DNA of 64,000 nt. Source: Bathymodiolus brooksi (Eukaryota > Mollusca > Bivalvia > Mytilida > Modiolidae). Within the stretch, counting starts at the first letter, position 1, and each line of letters starts with the position of its first letter. The notes below the pieces were generated by a model. It saw only the letters and a list, made by a program, of their open reading frames with translations. It was not told where the DNA came from and did not search any database. Positions 10,709 through 21,100 of the stretch are shown here, piece after piece. The stretch covers positions 20,197,804-20,261,803 of the forward strand of contig OY804579.1 in NCBI GenBank assembly GCA_963680875.1. The letters run 5' to 3'. A program made the position numbers and the translations under genes.

Positions 10709-11904
10709 AATTACTGTTTAAAATTGGCAGATTGATGTTCTTATCGTTCCAAATAAACATGAAAATCTAACTTCCGTAACATCAAATAACTTCCGTAATG
10801 TCCCTACCTGATCACAGTGTAACCCCGTCTAAACAAATAACAAACCTAATATCTTTGCTACTTAATTTCGTGGGCATTGTGCATGAATGAACATTTGAGA
10901 AATCTCTTTAATGTATTATATATCACATTTGTATCACCTTATTTCCGTTTTGAGGGTATACATGGATTTTTTTGCAGTTTTTCCTTAGTGCTGCTCTTGA
11001 TGAGTCAAGATTCTATATTTTTGTGAATGTCTAGCTTCATATCGAAAAATGTAACGATAATTATCATTGAGAATCATACACTACCATTTTTTTAAGCAAA
11101 ATATTTTCCAAACTAACTTCCGTAACGACATGTAAACACCCAACTAAGATTATGTCATAAATTCACAATGAATCGATATTTGTGAATGATTATTTATCAA
11201 ATGCTTGTCCAATATGTGTACTTCAAGAAAATAACAAAATCAAACGCATTCTGAAAAATATTTGTTTCTGTTTTGTTTTCCATCAGTTGGTCCCATTTCA
11301 GTAGAATGAATAAATTACGGACAAAGAACCATGCAAGTTTGCAGTTAATAAGCAACAAAATACAAATTATTCGTTTTTACCTGTCACTATAGTAAGGTCA
11401 GTTGCATACGGAAAAAGCGAGGTCAAATTATTTGCTTGCAAGGAAATAGCTAATCGATGGTAATTTTCGTTCTCAAAAGGCGAAAAGTGGTTCGATAAGC
11501 TGTTTAATGTGAAATATTTACCTTTATTTCATCATTTTAAAGCTATTTACCAATTTCCAAAACATATAATTCTTTTGGTCAAAATCGTAGCTAATGCCCC
11601 TTTAATGAAAGCCAGTGTGGTTTTCGAAATAAAAGGAGGCTCAATGGTATAAGATATTCATGAGTAATATATTAGAGGAATTATGAACAGAATTATTTTT
11701 AATATGTATAATGTATTAAATAATGTTTGTTTCATAATCGCGAAAAACCTTATTATTTTCCATGTGATATCTGTGTCTGCCAAATTGTGGAGCACACCAA
11801 GCTGTATGTTTTATGATGAGTTGGTGTGATGTCAAATTACGCCGGAATGATTTCTAATTGAGATCAATTAATGTCGCCAAAAGTTTAAGACATTAAATTA
11901 ACAT

Positions 11905-12260
11905 CAGAGTGATTGTTGCTTAGCACCAACTCAGCAATATTTCAGCCATATCATGGCGATAACAAGTTAATTTTCAATGAAATGATGATGAGGTCCGCTT
12001 TGTACTTGACCAACACCCTTAGTTGGATTTTTATAATGCTAGCTAGCTCACTGAAACAACAGTCCGCGGATAGACATCAAGTTGTCGCCCCACTCGGACA
12101 CATTATCCTGATTCCGAGTCAACTAGTCTTTGCTCTTACTTCTTAATGCTGCTGCGTGCTTAGCGAAGAAACAGCGAATACCATTTTTTTAGTTTTTGGT
12201 TTGACCCGATCGGGACTCGAACCCACCGCTGATGCGGTTAGATTAACATCAACATGTTAT
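11905..12260 (-). mobile_element. tRNA-derived SINE, unit 1
   Basis: On the minus strand a B-box-like GGTTCGAGTCCC occurs at 12212-12223. About 290 bp downstream comes a core with ATGGCTGAAATATTGCTGA, related to the core of the SINE at 9630. The ends are not sharp. Small ORFs here are chance readings. Confidence 0.55.
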
Positions 12261-12549
12261 AGACGTTTGAATAAACTTTCACAAAAATCAAGCTTTAACT
12301 CCGGTTAGTTAAAGTGCATACACACTATATTTGATCAGTTGTATTCTTTCTGGTGTATGGATGAACATTTTCAAATGGTGTGTGATTAATGGAAATTGTT
12401 AAGAGCTCACTGCAAGATCAACTTGGACCGTTACGAAATACCCATTTCTCAAATAGGAATGGGTCGTTTCCCTTAAATTACTTAGATTATTTCTTTCCTC
12501 TATCAATGATAAGACTTTTACCGGACTTGACTATGAGTAATATGACGAG

Positions 12550-12740
12550 TGTCTTACAAACAGGAGCTGCTAATCCTTCGAGCGTTTGGTGGATCCGTGT
12601 TGCTCATCTTTTTAGTGTTCTGTGTTGTGCGTTTTGTTTTGTTTCGAGTCGCACGGTGTCTTGTGTCTCATGTTGCATGCATGTGACTCTGAAATGTCCA
12701 TTCTTGATTGCCCTTCGGTTTTTACTAACGTCTAATTAGT
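12550..12740 (-). repeat. Dispersed mollusc-type repeat, partial
   Basis: It resembles the reverse complement of the repeat at 1195 and the copy at 28842 (GCTGCTAATCC, CGTGTTGCTC and GTTTTCTGTG-like blocks). Non-coding. Confidence 0.35.
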
Positions 12741-13114
12741 CAGAAATAGTTAGAAAAGATTCAAAAACAATTCAGAGGTCTTGAATTATAGATTATTCAA
12801 AAATAGACTGGAATCTGAAATTATTTGTAACTTGAAATGCAAGGACACTGGAACAATATTCCAGGGAAAACTGGGTTTTTTAATTTATGTTATTCACAAG
12901 ATCCTGGAGATGAGTTCCACCATTTACTGAAATGCAGTTTCATGCCAGATATAAGAAAGAATTACATCAATATTAAAATTTGGAGTTAACTCTTGAATCG
13001 AACAAATTGATTTAAACTTTAAAAAATGTGTGCATTCACTGCGTGTGTCTTTCTGGTTAACTCCAACATGTTGTATAAAATGTACATACTTTATTAATGT
13101 ACAATCAATGTCAA

Positions 13115-13265
13115 TGTCAATAAGGTCACCTTTATTAAACAGTATTTAAAGGTCACACGTTTGTTGTCCTTTAATAGAAAATTTCATAAAAATTGAACCT
13201 CTTTTAAGAGGTCATCTGTCTTATAAGGCCATCTTTTCTTTGTCCCAAAAGTGACCTCTTAATAC
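13115..13265. repeat. AAGGTCACCT-type short repeats
   Basis: Several short related strings (AGGTCACC, AAAGGTCACA, AGAGGTCATC, GTGACCTCTT) on both strands within 150 bp suggest a decayed minisatellite or foldback. Also present in unit 2 at about 34494-34644. Confidence 0.35.
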
Positions 13266-14322
13266 AGATTTGACTAGTTATTTGTTGTATGTCTGTATCC
13301 CATTGTGCTGCCGACCTGATCAAAATTCAACGTTCGCCATTATTCTAACAACTGACACAATAGATGAGGTTCTGGACAGTAAATAGTGGGTAAACTATGA
13401 TTCAAATGAACTTAATTTTATGCGCATTTTCAAAATAACGATATGCAAATATCAGTACTAAAGAAACATATAAAAATAATGACCCGTGATCGAGGAACAC
13501 TATTTTAATATTCCGGAACAATTTACTTTTTTTACGAACCAACAAAATTACGTCATTAATCCCTGATTTTTTTTTCTGTTCTTCATTCTTTTGTTGGAAA
13601 CATGCGTTTCTTACAACAGTTATGAAACCCGTGAACGAACACAGGGTGCGTTCTTTCAATGCCACAGCACCGCTATGTTCGGGAGACACCATCTTTTATA
13701 TAAATTTCAGTTATTTTCTTGACAGAAGCTCGTTTGATGGTATGTGTTGCTCTGTTTTCTGGCCAGACGAATTTTGTGTGTGGTTAGGTTTTTCTTTGTT
13801 TTGTTTTGTGTGTGTGTAATTTGACCGATTGTTTTGGTTGCGCTCAGGACATCTCTTGTCGACCAACCGTCTTTTAGCTTTGATTTTCATTGTTACACGT
13901 GCAGCTTAGAAGGTAGTCCGAGATTCCTCTGCCGTCTAACGGCTTTTATGGATTTTCTGTAGCCGTTGGACGTCAGAGCGCTATATATACGGAAAACAGC
14001 TGATTTGCCTCTCCAGCTCTGGGTCGGCACATTTCCACGTTTCGTGGCTATCGGATTTTTTTTTCTATCAGAAACCCTTATATAAATCGCTTTACCAATC
14101 ATTTTTCTATTCATTCATAACCATCTTACCCTCAGAAAGTGGTGTTACACTCCATTACAGCACGATTTTGCCTTAGATCCTATTATTCCGCCATTTGACT
14201 TCCATTTTCGAATCTACAAACGTGATCTCGCGATACTAACTGAATGATAACAGTAACGCATTGCATTCAGCGCACCAAATTATTTGAACATTATTTGCAT
14301 ACGTAAACAACATTCAAATCAC

Positions 14323-14493
14323 ATGGAAGACGATACATTTAAGCGTATTCTGCGGGACAAACAGTCCATCTATAGATCAAAGCAGAGCAGAAGGAAATAA
14401 TACAGAATGTGTTGGAAAGAAAAGATGCAATGGCAGAGTGTTACCAACGGGCTTCGGAAAGAGCATGTGTTACGTACCCCCTTTTTGGACAAG
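14323..14493 (+). pseudogene. RecQ-like helicase first-exon remnant, unit 1
   Basis: Starting at ATG 14323, a short frame is followed by a shifted frame reading QKEIIQNVLERKDAM, then another shift into VLPTGFGKSMCYVPP, a Walker A motif of RecQ type. The stretch ends at a good donor (AAG|GTACTA) at 14493/14494, as expected for a first coding exon. Two frame changes in under 130 bp make it non-functional. No later helicase exon was found in the following kilobases. It is related in sequence to the fragment at 6592, so this helicase family has seeded several remnants here. Confidence 0.6.
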
Positions 14494-14987
14494 GTACTAC
14501 ATCATTTTTTTTCTTATGGTTATCTGTAATTCACTATTGCTGTTAAAATCATTACCAATCAATATAATCAACTGTATTAAATTGTATGTTAATTGTTCTG
14601 CTTTAACAGGCGTGTATGATTGGCAATACAAATATTTGTTTGTTTGTTTATATGCAAATCATTTCCCAAAAAACATTGCGGTAATCGTGGTTTTCTCGTA
14701 GTCACGTGACAAATGTTTGAAAAATGGTAGTCTGGTACTCGTGACCCCTCGGATTTTTTTGTTTGATATCGGGGTCAGGTAACGGCTGAATCCATGTTTT
14801 TAATGGCGGCCGCCATAGCGTACAGATATTCCCATCTCAGCTAAGGAAATGATGCACAGCATTGTATGAAGGCGTGTCTTAAGTGGGTAATTGGCACAGT
14901 TCACATCAGATACATTTGTTTGTCCCTTTTAGTTATTTTAGAGGTTGAAGACATCACGCGGAAATGTACTTTTGGTCACATTACAAA

Positions 14988-15009
14988 AAAAAAAGGGGGG
15001 GGGGGGGTG
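14988..15009 (+). repeat. A-run joined to G-run, unit 1
   Basis: A poly-A run is followed by about 13 G with one T near the end. The equivalent in unit 2 (36366-36389) has fewer G and an extra T. It is a length-variable homopolymer. Confidence 0.7.
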
Positions 15010-15575
15010 GTTATCACGACACACCATCTCCAGCGCTCCATTTCTCCAATCTAAACAATGTCTGAACCCGAAAATGTTTTTTAAAAAAATAAAAACATTG
15101 AAATATCCTCCCAGTGTAACCAAACTGTATGACACGTCTGTTTTATCTCAATAATTACTACCTTGTCAATGTACATGATGACTACATCTTAGGAAAGTAC
15201 AACTTCACAACTTGTCTCCATTGTCTTAACTTGTACATGTGCCCCACAATAATGTGTGCAATCCTTTACATCTATTAATGGTTGCAGTATGATATAAAGA
15301 AGGAAAATGTCAAAAATAAATATATTTTACAGTAAAAAAAAGTTACAAGGTACTAGGTGTCACAAATCTGTCATCTTTTTAGAATGGTGCATGACTCGTT
15401 GTCCTATAAAATGAGTTTGTCCAACACCAAGCTTTTCTTGAGTGATAGACAGGGTACACTGCTTCCATATTTAGGCCATGTTCCTCTCTGATAGAAGTAA
15501 AAGGAGATCTGGGGTAAATGTCGATGAGAAAACGACCCATAACCATCGGAATTAATACTGCAATGAAATACAAAA

Positions 15576-15707
15576 ATGAGGCTAATGACAGCAGTTTTAA
15601 TTGATGAACATGTTCATGAAAAGGTATTTAATGACAGAATTGCTGAGCTGCTTGATGTAATCAAAATACAACCGGATTTATTCTTGAAAACTGGAGAGAT
15701 GGGGTGA
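15576..15707 (+). CDS. Short ORF, possible exon remnant
   Basis: A 43-codon frame with plausible amino-acid composition (TAVLIDEHVHEKVFNDRIAE near its start) ending in TGA. It is kept in unit 2 at 36956-37087. There is no recognisable domain and no splice sites I trust. It may be chance. Confidence 0.15.
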   Translation: MRLMTAVLIDEHVHEKVFNDRIAELLDVIKIQPDLFLKTGEMG

Positions 15708-15864
15708 GGGGGGAGGGGGCGGGTCTCGAGCAAGTAGTTAAAAAGAAATAGACACCTCGCACACACACATAACAACGCACTCTCAACTCTTTGACGAAGA
15801 GAGTTTGATTAAAAACACCTTTTATCATATCATGGCATAGAAATGTAAAGTTGCTAATTCCTTT

Positions 15865-16020
15865 CCAAAAAAAAACAAAAACAAAAACAAAATAAAAACA
15901 AAATAAAAACAAAAATACAAAAGCAAAGAAGAAAAACAAAAACAAAAACAAAGAACCAAAAAAAAAACCAACAAAACAAAAAACAAACAACAAAACAAAA
16001 AACAAAACAAAATTAAAAAA
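15865..16020 (+). repeat. CAAAA-rich low-complexity tract, unit 1
   Basis: About 150 bp of CAAAAA-type repeats. Long phenylalanine-rich frames read from the other strand are artefacts of this composition. Confidence 0.85.
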
Positions 16021-16262
16021 TAGATCGAAGTATTAACCAAAACTGAATGTTAAATATTTTGAAATCCAATTTTTCAATTGATATCAAGGTCAAATAAATT
16101 CATTTTTATACCTTGTTATATGTTGTCCAGGGCCTAAATCTTGCGGTTTGTTCTAGTATAATTTTATTTCAGGGATATATGCTTCTTGACAAAAAATGTC
16201 AATATAATTTAATTCCAACTGTGGTTAATATCATGCAAGACTTACAGACCTTTTATATTTTG

Positions 16263-16497
16263 GAGGGCATCGTGGTCGTAATCGTATGGTAGTTGGATTT
16301 ACAACTACCTGTGCAATCATTGCTCATCACCACTAAAATTGTGAGTTCGAACCCTGTTCATGACGAGATGTACTCGATACAACATTATGTGATTAAGTTT
16401 GTCAGTGACTTGCGACAGGTCTATGGTTTTCTTCGGGTACTTCGGTTTCCTCCACTACTAAAACTGACCGCTATGATATAACTGAAATATTGTTGAA
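16263..16497 (+). mobile_element. tRNA-derived SINE of a second type, unit 1
   Basis: It starts GGCATCGTGGTCGTAATCG, has a B-box-like GAGTTCGAACCC at 16341-16352, and ends with the core ATGATATAACTGAAATATTG. An antisense piece of its 5' half occurs at 20408-20465 and another partial copy at 55139-55215. Confidence 0.7.
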
Positions 16498-16518
16498 AGT
16501 TGATAAATGTCTAAGAAA

Positions 16519-16677
16519 ACTCTCAGACCTGTTTTAGTTTTATTGTTGGGTGGGGGTGGGGGTGGGGGAGTACCTAGAAGACTCTCAGACCTGTTGTAGT
16601 TTTATTGTTGGGTGGGGGAGTACCTAGAAGACTCTCAGACTTGTTTTAGTTTTATTGTTGGGTGGGGGGAGTACCTA
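16519..16677 (+). repeat. G-rich minisatellite, three units
   Basis: Three units beginning CTCTCAGACCTG and containing GGGTGGGGG runs. The first has extra GGGGGT steps. Unit 2 (37899-38063) has one more GGTGGG step. Four or more G runs in a row could form a quadruplex. Confidence 0.85.
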
Positions 16678-16797
16678 TTAACTCTATATTTCCGGAAAAA
16701 GAAGAACAACAACTATGAAATGGAACAATAGATGTAAAAATATTTGAATTCCAACTTTGGTAAATGTCACATGGGTGACTCCCAGTCCTATTAATTC

Positions 16798-17043
16798 ATG
16801 CAACTGCTACCAGTTTCGTCGAACATTCATGCCATTGGAGGTTCTTTTATCATTATTGATAAGATTTTAGAGGCCAAACGAAGGGATGAAATATGTCTTA
16901 GTTCACCAAAAACAGTAGAACCTCTTCTTGTATTTGAAATGAAGGATCCTTATGGAATCTGGATTAAGTCTGGAGCAGATGAAAACCTCAGGGTCTCTAT
17001 GGTTCACGCCATGAAATTCCAACGAAGAAAAAAAAAAAAATGA
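16798..17043 (+). CDS. Small ORF of unknown status, unit 1
   Basis: An 81-codon frame, identical in unit 2, with fairly ordinary composition (for example EPLLVFEMKDPYGIWIKSG) until it runs into poly-lysine from an A-run. No family recognised, no splice sites assigned. It could be an exon remnant or chance. Confidence 0.15.
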   Translation: MQLLPVSSNIHAIGGSFIIIDKILEAKRRDEICLSSPKTVEPLLVFEMKDPYGIWIKSGADENLRVSMVHAMKFQRRKKKK

Positions 17044-17149
17044 AAACATCATTTTGATTAAAAACCATACCTTGATCACTGACGTTTAAACAGCATTTGG
17101 TAATCGATTATGTTTGTGGAAAAAAAAAATATGTTACATTATTTACACA

Positions 17150-18162
17150 TTTACTGGTCGGGGAGTAGTTCTCGCCATTTTTTACGTTTTTTATCCAATA
17201 TTTTTAAGAAGCAGTCGAGAAACCTTTGTTTCACCCCATTATTATTTTGCATGAACCATAACGATTTACCTACGAAATGAATTTTCATAAAGGAGAGTGT
17301 ACGCTGATTGGGGATCCATTATTACGATGTTGCGATTTTTAACAGAAAATGGGCGCAACAGAAGCAATTCTCGCCAACTTTCAGAAATATTGTTTTTTGT
17401 GAAGCTAAAGCATCAAAGGGAAAGAAAAACGACATTTTAGAAAATTAAAACCCTTTCTTAAAAAGATTACCGGTTTTTGTATTAGTTTGTAGAACACTCT
17501 GATAAATATTCATCGCTGTGTAAAGGCTGTCATGCCATCCCCACGCCGCTCCCCCATTCCGTAAAATACATCCTTCACAACAGTGGTTTACCTGATAATT
17601 TTCATTTTGTTGATGAAAAGTAATGAATCCAGTTTTTCTAGAATTAATATTAATATTTTGTCCATGTGTTATGCCCAATGTGATAATATAGGATCCATGT
17701 ATTAAATTAGCGGTCAAGGTAATTGATGACGTAAACAGTACATGCGCAGGTGGCCATTTGCATTCACATGGAATCTTTTTTTATTCTGCAACAGTGAGTA
17801 TTTTGGATTGTAGGGATTAGTAATAAGGCAAAGTGTGACACTTTTTAGAAAGATCTTAAAGATAAATTGGAAATATGGTGTCACTAGATTCTCCGATGAT
17901 CATTCCATGTGTTTTTCTATTTTAAGAGTACCAACACACGTGACCCCATGCTGATGTTATGACAGAATGTGGGGTGCAGTAGGGTTTTTTCCCGATTTTA
18001 ACGATATTTCACAATGAAATTCGATAAAAATTAATACGAAGGATTGGAACGGCGTCCTTTAATGATGGGGAAAAAATCAGACGAAAATTCGCGAGCGCTC
18101 GCGCTAAATGAGACAGTTGGCGAGAATTGCTTCTTGGCGAGAACTACTCCCCGACCAGTAAA
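17150..18162. mobile_element. 1-kb element with 28-bp perfect terminal inverted repeats, unit 1
   Basis: The 28 bases at 17150-17177 (starting TTTACTGGTCGGGGAGTAG) are the exact reverse complement of 18135-18162. Just inside, a second inverted pair (AGAAGCAATTCTCGCCAACT at about 17365 against 18116-18135) extends the relation. No target-site duplication is evident. The right terminus lies 26 bp before the opsin splice acceptor at 18187, so the element occupies the 5' intron or upstream region of that gene. It holds an open frame of about 90 codons on minus. Confidence 0.7.
17445..17717 (-). CDS. Exon-like ORF inside the 1-kb element, unit 1
   Basis: A 90-codon open frame on minus without an ATG at its left end. 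It contains NHCCEGCILRNGGAAWGWHD around residues 44-63, a composition more protein-like than neighbouring chance frames. It is identical in unit 2 (38831-39103). I do not recognise the family. It might be part of a transposase or a captured exon. Confidence 0.25.
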   Translation of the reverse strand: MTANLIHGSYIITLGITHGQNININSRKTGFITFHQQNENYQVNHCCEGCILRNGGAAWGWHDSLYTAMNIYQSVLQTNTKTGNLFKKGF

Positions 18163-18199
18163 GACGTTATTTTTTTTTATCTTTCAGACACTGTACAGT

Positions 18200-21100
18200 A
18201 TGTGGAACAACACTACAGATCTGACAGAACGTCTACCACAATGGATGATGACGTCATTTGGAATATACCTGTCCACAGCTGTTATAATAGGGAGCATTGC
18301 AAATGGAACGGCGTTATTTGTTTTTTTCTCAAACAAACATCTTCGCTCACCAACTAACGTATTTATTATTGGTCTTCTGACAAGCGATTTTTTAATGTGT
18401 ACAGTTGCAACTCCGTTTCCCGCCATATCCAATTTTGCCGGCAGATGGTTGTTCGGCTGGTCAGGATGTGTATTTCATGGCTTTGCTGCATACGTGTTGG
18501 GCCTCAGTAACTTGTATATATTATCTGCAATCGCCGTTGACCGCTACATTGTAATTGCAAAGCCTCTTCAAGCCGCTAATATTAATTTTAGAGTTGCTAA
18601 CTTGTCCGTTTGCATGTGCTATCTCTTTGGATTGCTTTGGAGTTCAGTGCCATTTTTTGGATGGAGCTCGTACGTATTTGAAGGTGCCGGACTTTCGTGT
18701 GCTATTTCATACGAATATACAGATCCCTATGCGTTCAGCTACAGCATCGCAATCTTTATCAACTGTTACCTGATTCCTATTTTTGTAATGCTCTACAGTT
18801 ACTACTTTGTCTACATGACGGTGAGTTATGTTTTTGTGAGTGATATTTTTGCTTTGTTTGTCTATAATCCATACTTTTTTTTAGTTCATATTACTTGTTC
18901 TTATTCTTGGTATTACCGTTTAGCTTACATTAGTCAAAACTGTTTAACTTGAAATGTTTTTTTTTATTTTACATTTTCAAATGACTGTACCATTAGTAAA
19001 CAATTTGGCAAGTAGGCTACGCATCATTTTATGCTGCAGTCTATATACAGAAACGTAGGAGCGGATCGGAAAATGGATTTGGGAAACCTTTCTGAGGGGA
19101 TCTGAAAGGGGCAGGCTATATAAGTGGACTGGAAAGTTGGGGGGACATTGGAAGTGTACTAGAAAGTTGGGAAGAGTAAACTGGAGGTAAGCTTACAAAA
19201 CTGACCAGCAAAAAACGTCGTTTGGCTTCCATGCTAAAATTCCAGCTTTTTCTAAATTTGTGCCCCTTGAATGGCTGACAAAGTTTAACGTGAACGATAT
19301 TAAACGTAGAAAATAAAAGTTGATGCAATTTCCACAATAATAAACAATTTACTTTTTAAAATGTTATTTCTTTATCATGAGCTGATGCTTTGGTAAGGTG
19401 TAAAAGTTCCCATCAGCAGGGGAACACCACAGGCGCTCGTGGTACGGAATTACCACCCCTCCCTCTTTTTAACTTTCTGTTTACATATTTACTTTCAATA
19501 AAATTTCTTTATTACACTTGTTCGTGTCCATATTCATACACATGTTAACAGCAATTTGCATGGGTCGACCTGTGGATAATTATAGTTATATATTCAAGAT
19601 GGCTGACGTTACTAAAATAGAAATATCTTTAATTGTCTATTGTTGCTTTATTATACGTCGTCAAAATGAGCCAACATTTTAAATACAGCTACAGGGCAAT
19701 GAATAGTTCAACATATATTCCTTTTTATTTTTGTGTGTGAGAAGAGTTTGAAGATACAAAAGGGGTAATAAGAATCCGTATATCGAAGAAGAACAGACAA
19801 AAAACACTGGCCAAAAGAAAAAGGACAAAAGGACAAACAACGATCTACAAAGCATACACATAAAACTAAAGATCGAGTAACACGAACCCCACTAAAAACT
19901 GGGGGTGAACTCAGGTGAAAATTTCCTTTCAGTCGATTTATATATAGATTATGCATATTTTGAGAAAAAAAATCACATTCAAATCTTCTGCCATGCCAGA
20001 AACTCGAGTTGAAACGATTTTTGGTTAGTCCAAAATTATGTGGGACATCAAATCCTCCATAATCCATCCAAGATGGCAGCCATAACTATTAGAAGAAATT
20101 GCATATGGCAAAAAATAATCAGCTGAAGTTTTTCTGTGAAATTTAGAAGTAAAATTGACAACAATGTGGGCCATTACAGGTTCATGTGAGCCATTACAGG
20201 ATCATGTGAGCCTGTAGTTACAGGGGGGTAATTGGTAACCTTTTGTTTTCATTTTAAAAGCAAGTAATTATGACATTGTTTTCTTAACTACACTGTTCAT
20301 GGTTATAGCACATATCACACACAAAACAAAACACAAAGCAAAAAAACAAAACAAAACAAAAACAAACCAAAAAAACTTAATATCAGTCAAAATGTTAGTG
20401 GTGATAGACACTGATTGCACAGGTAGTTGTAAATCCAACTACCATAAGACCACGACCACGACGACCCCGTTATATTATTTTATGATTGTAAACAAAATAT
20501 TCATACTTTTTGATAAAACGTGATATTCATTTCGACCCTTCTTTTCTTTTTTTTCTTTTTTTTTGTACACAAAACTTTATACTTTCAGATTAGAACTATG
20601 GCTCGCAATACAGCATTTGACAAGAAAAGCAGAATCGCCAAACGGAACATGAGAATCGAGAAGAAAATGGCGAAAACTATAGCCATAATGATAGGTAATA
20701 AGAAATTAATGTCTTCGTTTGGTTTTTGTTTTGTTTTATTTGTTGTTTTTATTTATATTTGCAAAAATAATTATTTTTTATCACCATCATATGTCACAAA
20801 TCTACTATAACGGAAAAAAAGAAATTAACATCAAAACTTGTGTCAGGTGGTAGTGTTAGTAGTATTTTTTACCGAAATGTCCGGGTGTTTCATCAATTAT
20901 TGTTTGCAAGAGCATTGGTTAATATGCGTACATAATACATTTGTATTCATTGTATATCATCAGTATCTCACTTGAATGTTCGGAATCATAGATAATAAGT
21001 TATGCCCAGTGCCGGATTTACCATTGTGCTTATGTGTGCTTAAACACAAGGACTGGTCCTGTTGGCCAGGGGAGGGGGGGGGGATGCAACTTCCTGCCAA

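Larger units (their letters stand above)
8631..11126. promoter_or_regulatory. Cluster of eight CTAACTTCCGTAAC motifs
   Basis: Copies at 8631, 8761, 8918, 8934, 10767, 10787 (one end changed) and 11113 on plus, and 9265-9278 on minus. All lie inside the TTAA element and flank its ORF on both sides. The motif contains TAAC twice, spaced 5 bp apart, around TTCCG; its complement has an ACGGAAGT core. Repeated subterminal motifs often bind a transposase, and a GGAA core could also suit an ETS-type factor. Both roles are inference. Confidence 0.45.
7934..11605 (+). mobile_element. TTAA-flanked DNA transposon, 3.7 kb
   Basis: Both ends carry TTAA followed by the same terminal inverted sequence: TTAAAGGGGCATTA at 7934 and its complement ending at 11605. 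TTAA target sites are typical of piggyBac and Kolobok superfamilies. Inside are a 225-codon ORF at 9935-10612, a SINE inserted at 9630-9909, and eight copies of CTAACTTCCGTAAC. No transposase with recognisable catalytic residues is present, so the element is incomplete or the transposase lies in unrecognised exons. The left breakpoint of the large tandem duplication (11453) cuts through it 150 bp from its right end, and that terminal piece is repeated at 32832-32984. Confidence 0.65.

Noticed and set aside
12200..12240. tRNA gene
   Set aside because: A B-box-like signal is present, but the A-box and cloverleaf are not convincing and a SINE core follows; it is a tRNA-derived SINE.
15661..16040. 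Phenylalanine-rich proteins of 114 and 71 residues on minus
   Set aside because: They are translations of a CAAAA-rich low-complexity tract, and also occur in unit 2.
18044..18199. N-terminal extension of the opsin ORF from an ATG at 18044
   Set aside because: It reads through the 28-bp transposon end and a pyrimidine tract ending in a splice acceptor at 18187. The protein from ATG 18200 has a normal opsin N-terminus with glycosylation sites.
18821..18952. Opsin exon 1 frame continuing past 18820
   Set aside because: It is intron read-through: a GTGAGT donor sits at 18821 and the conserved opsin sequence resumes at 20589.
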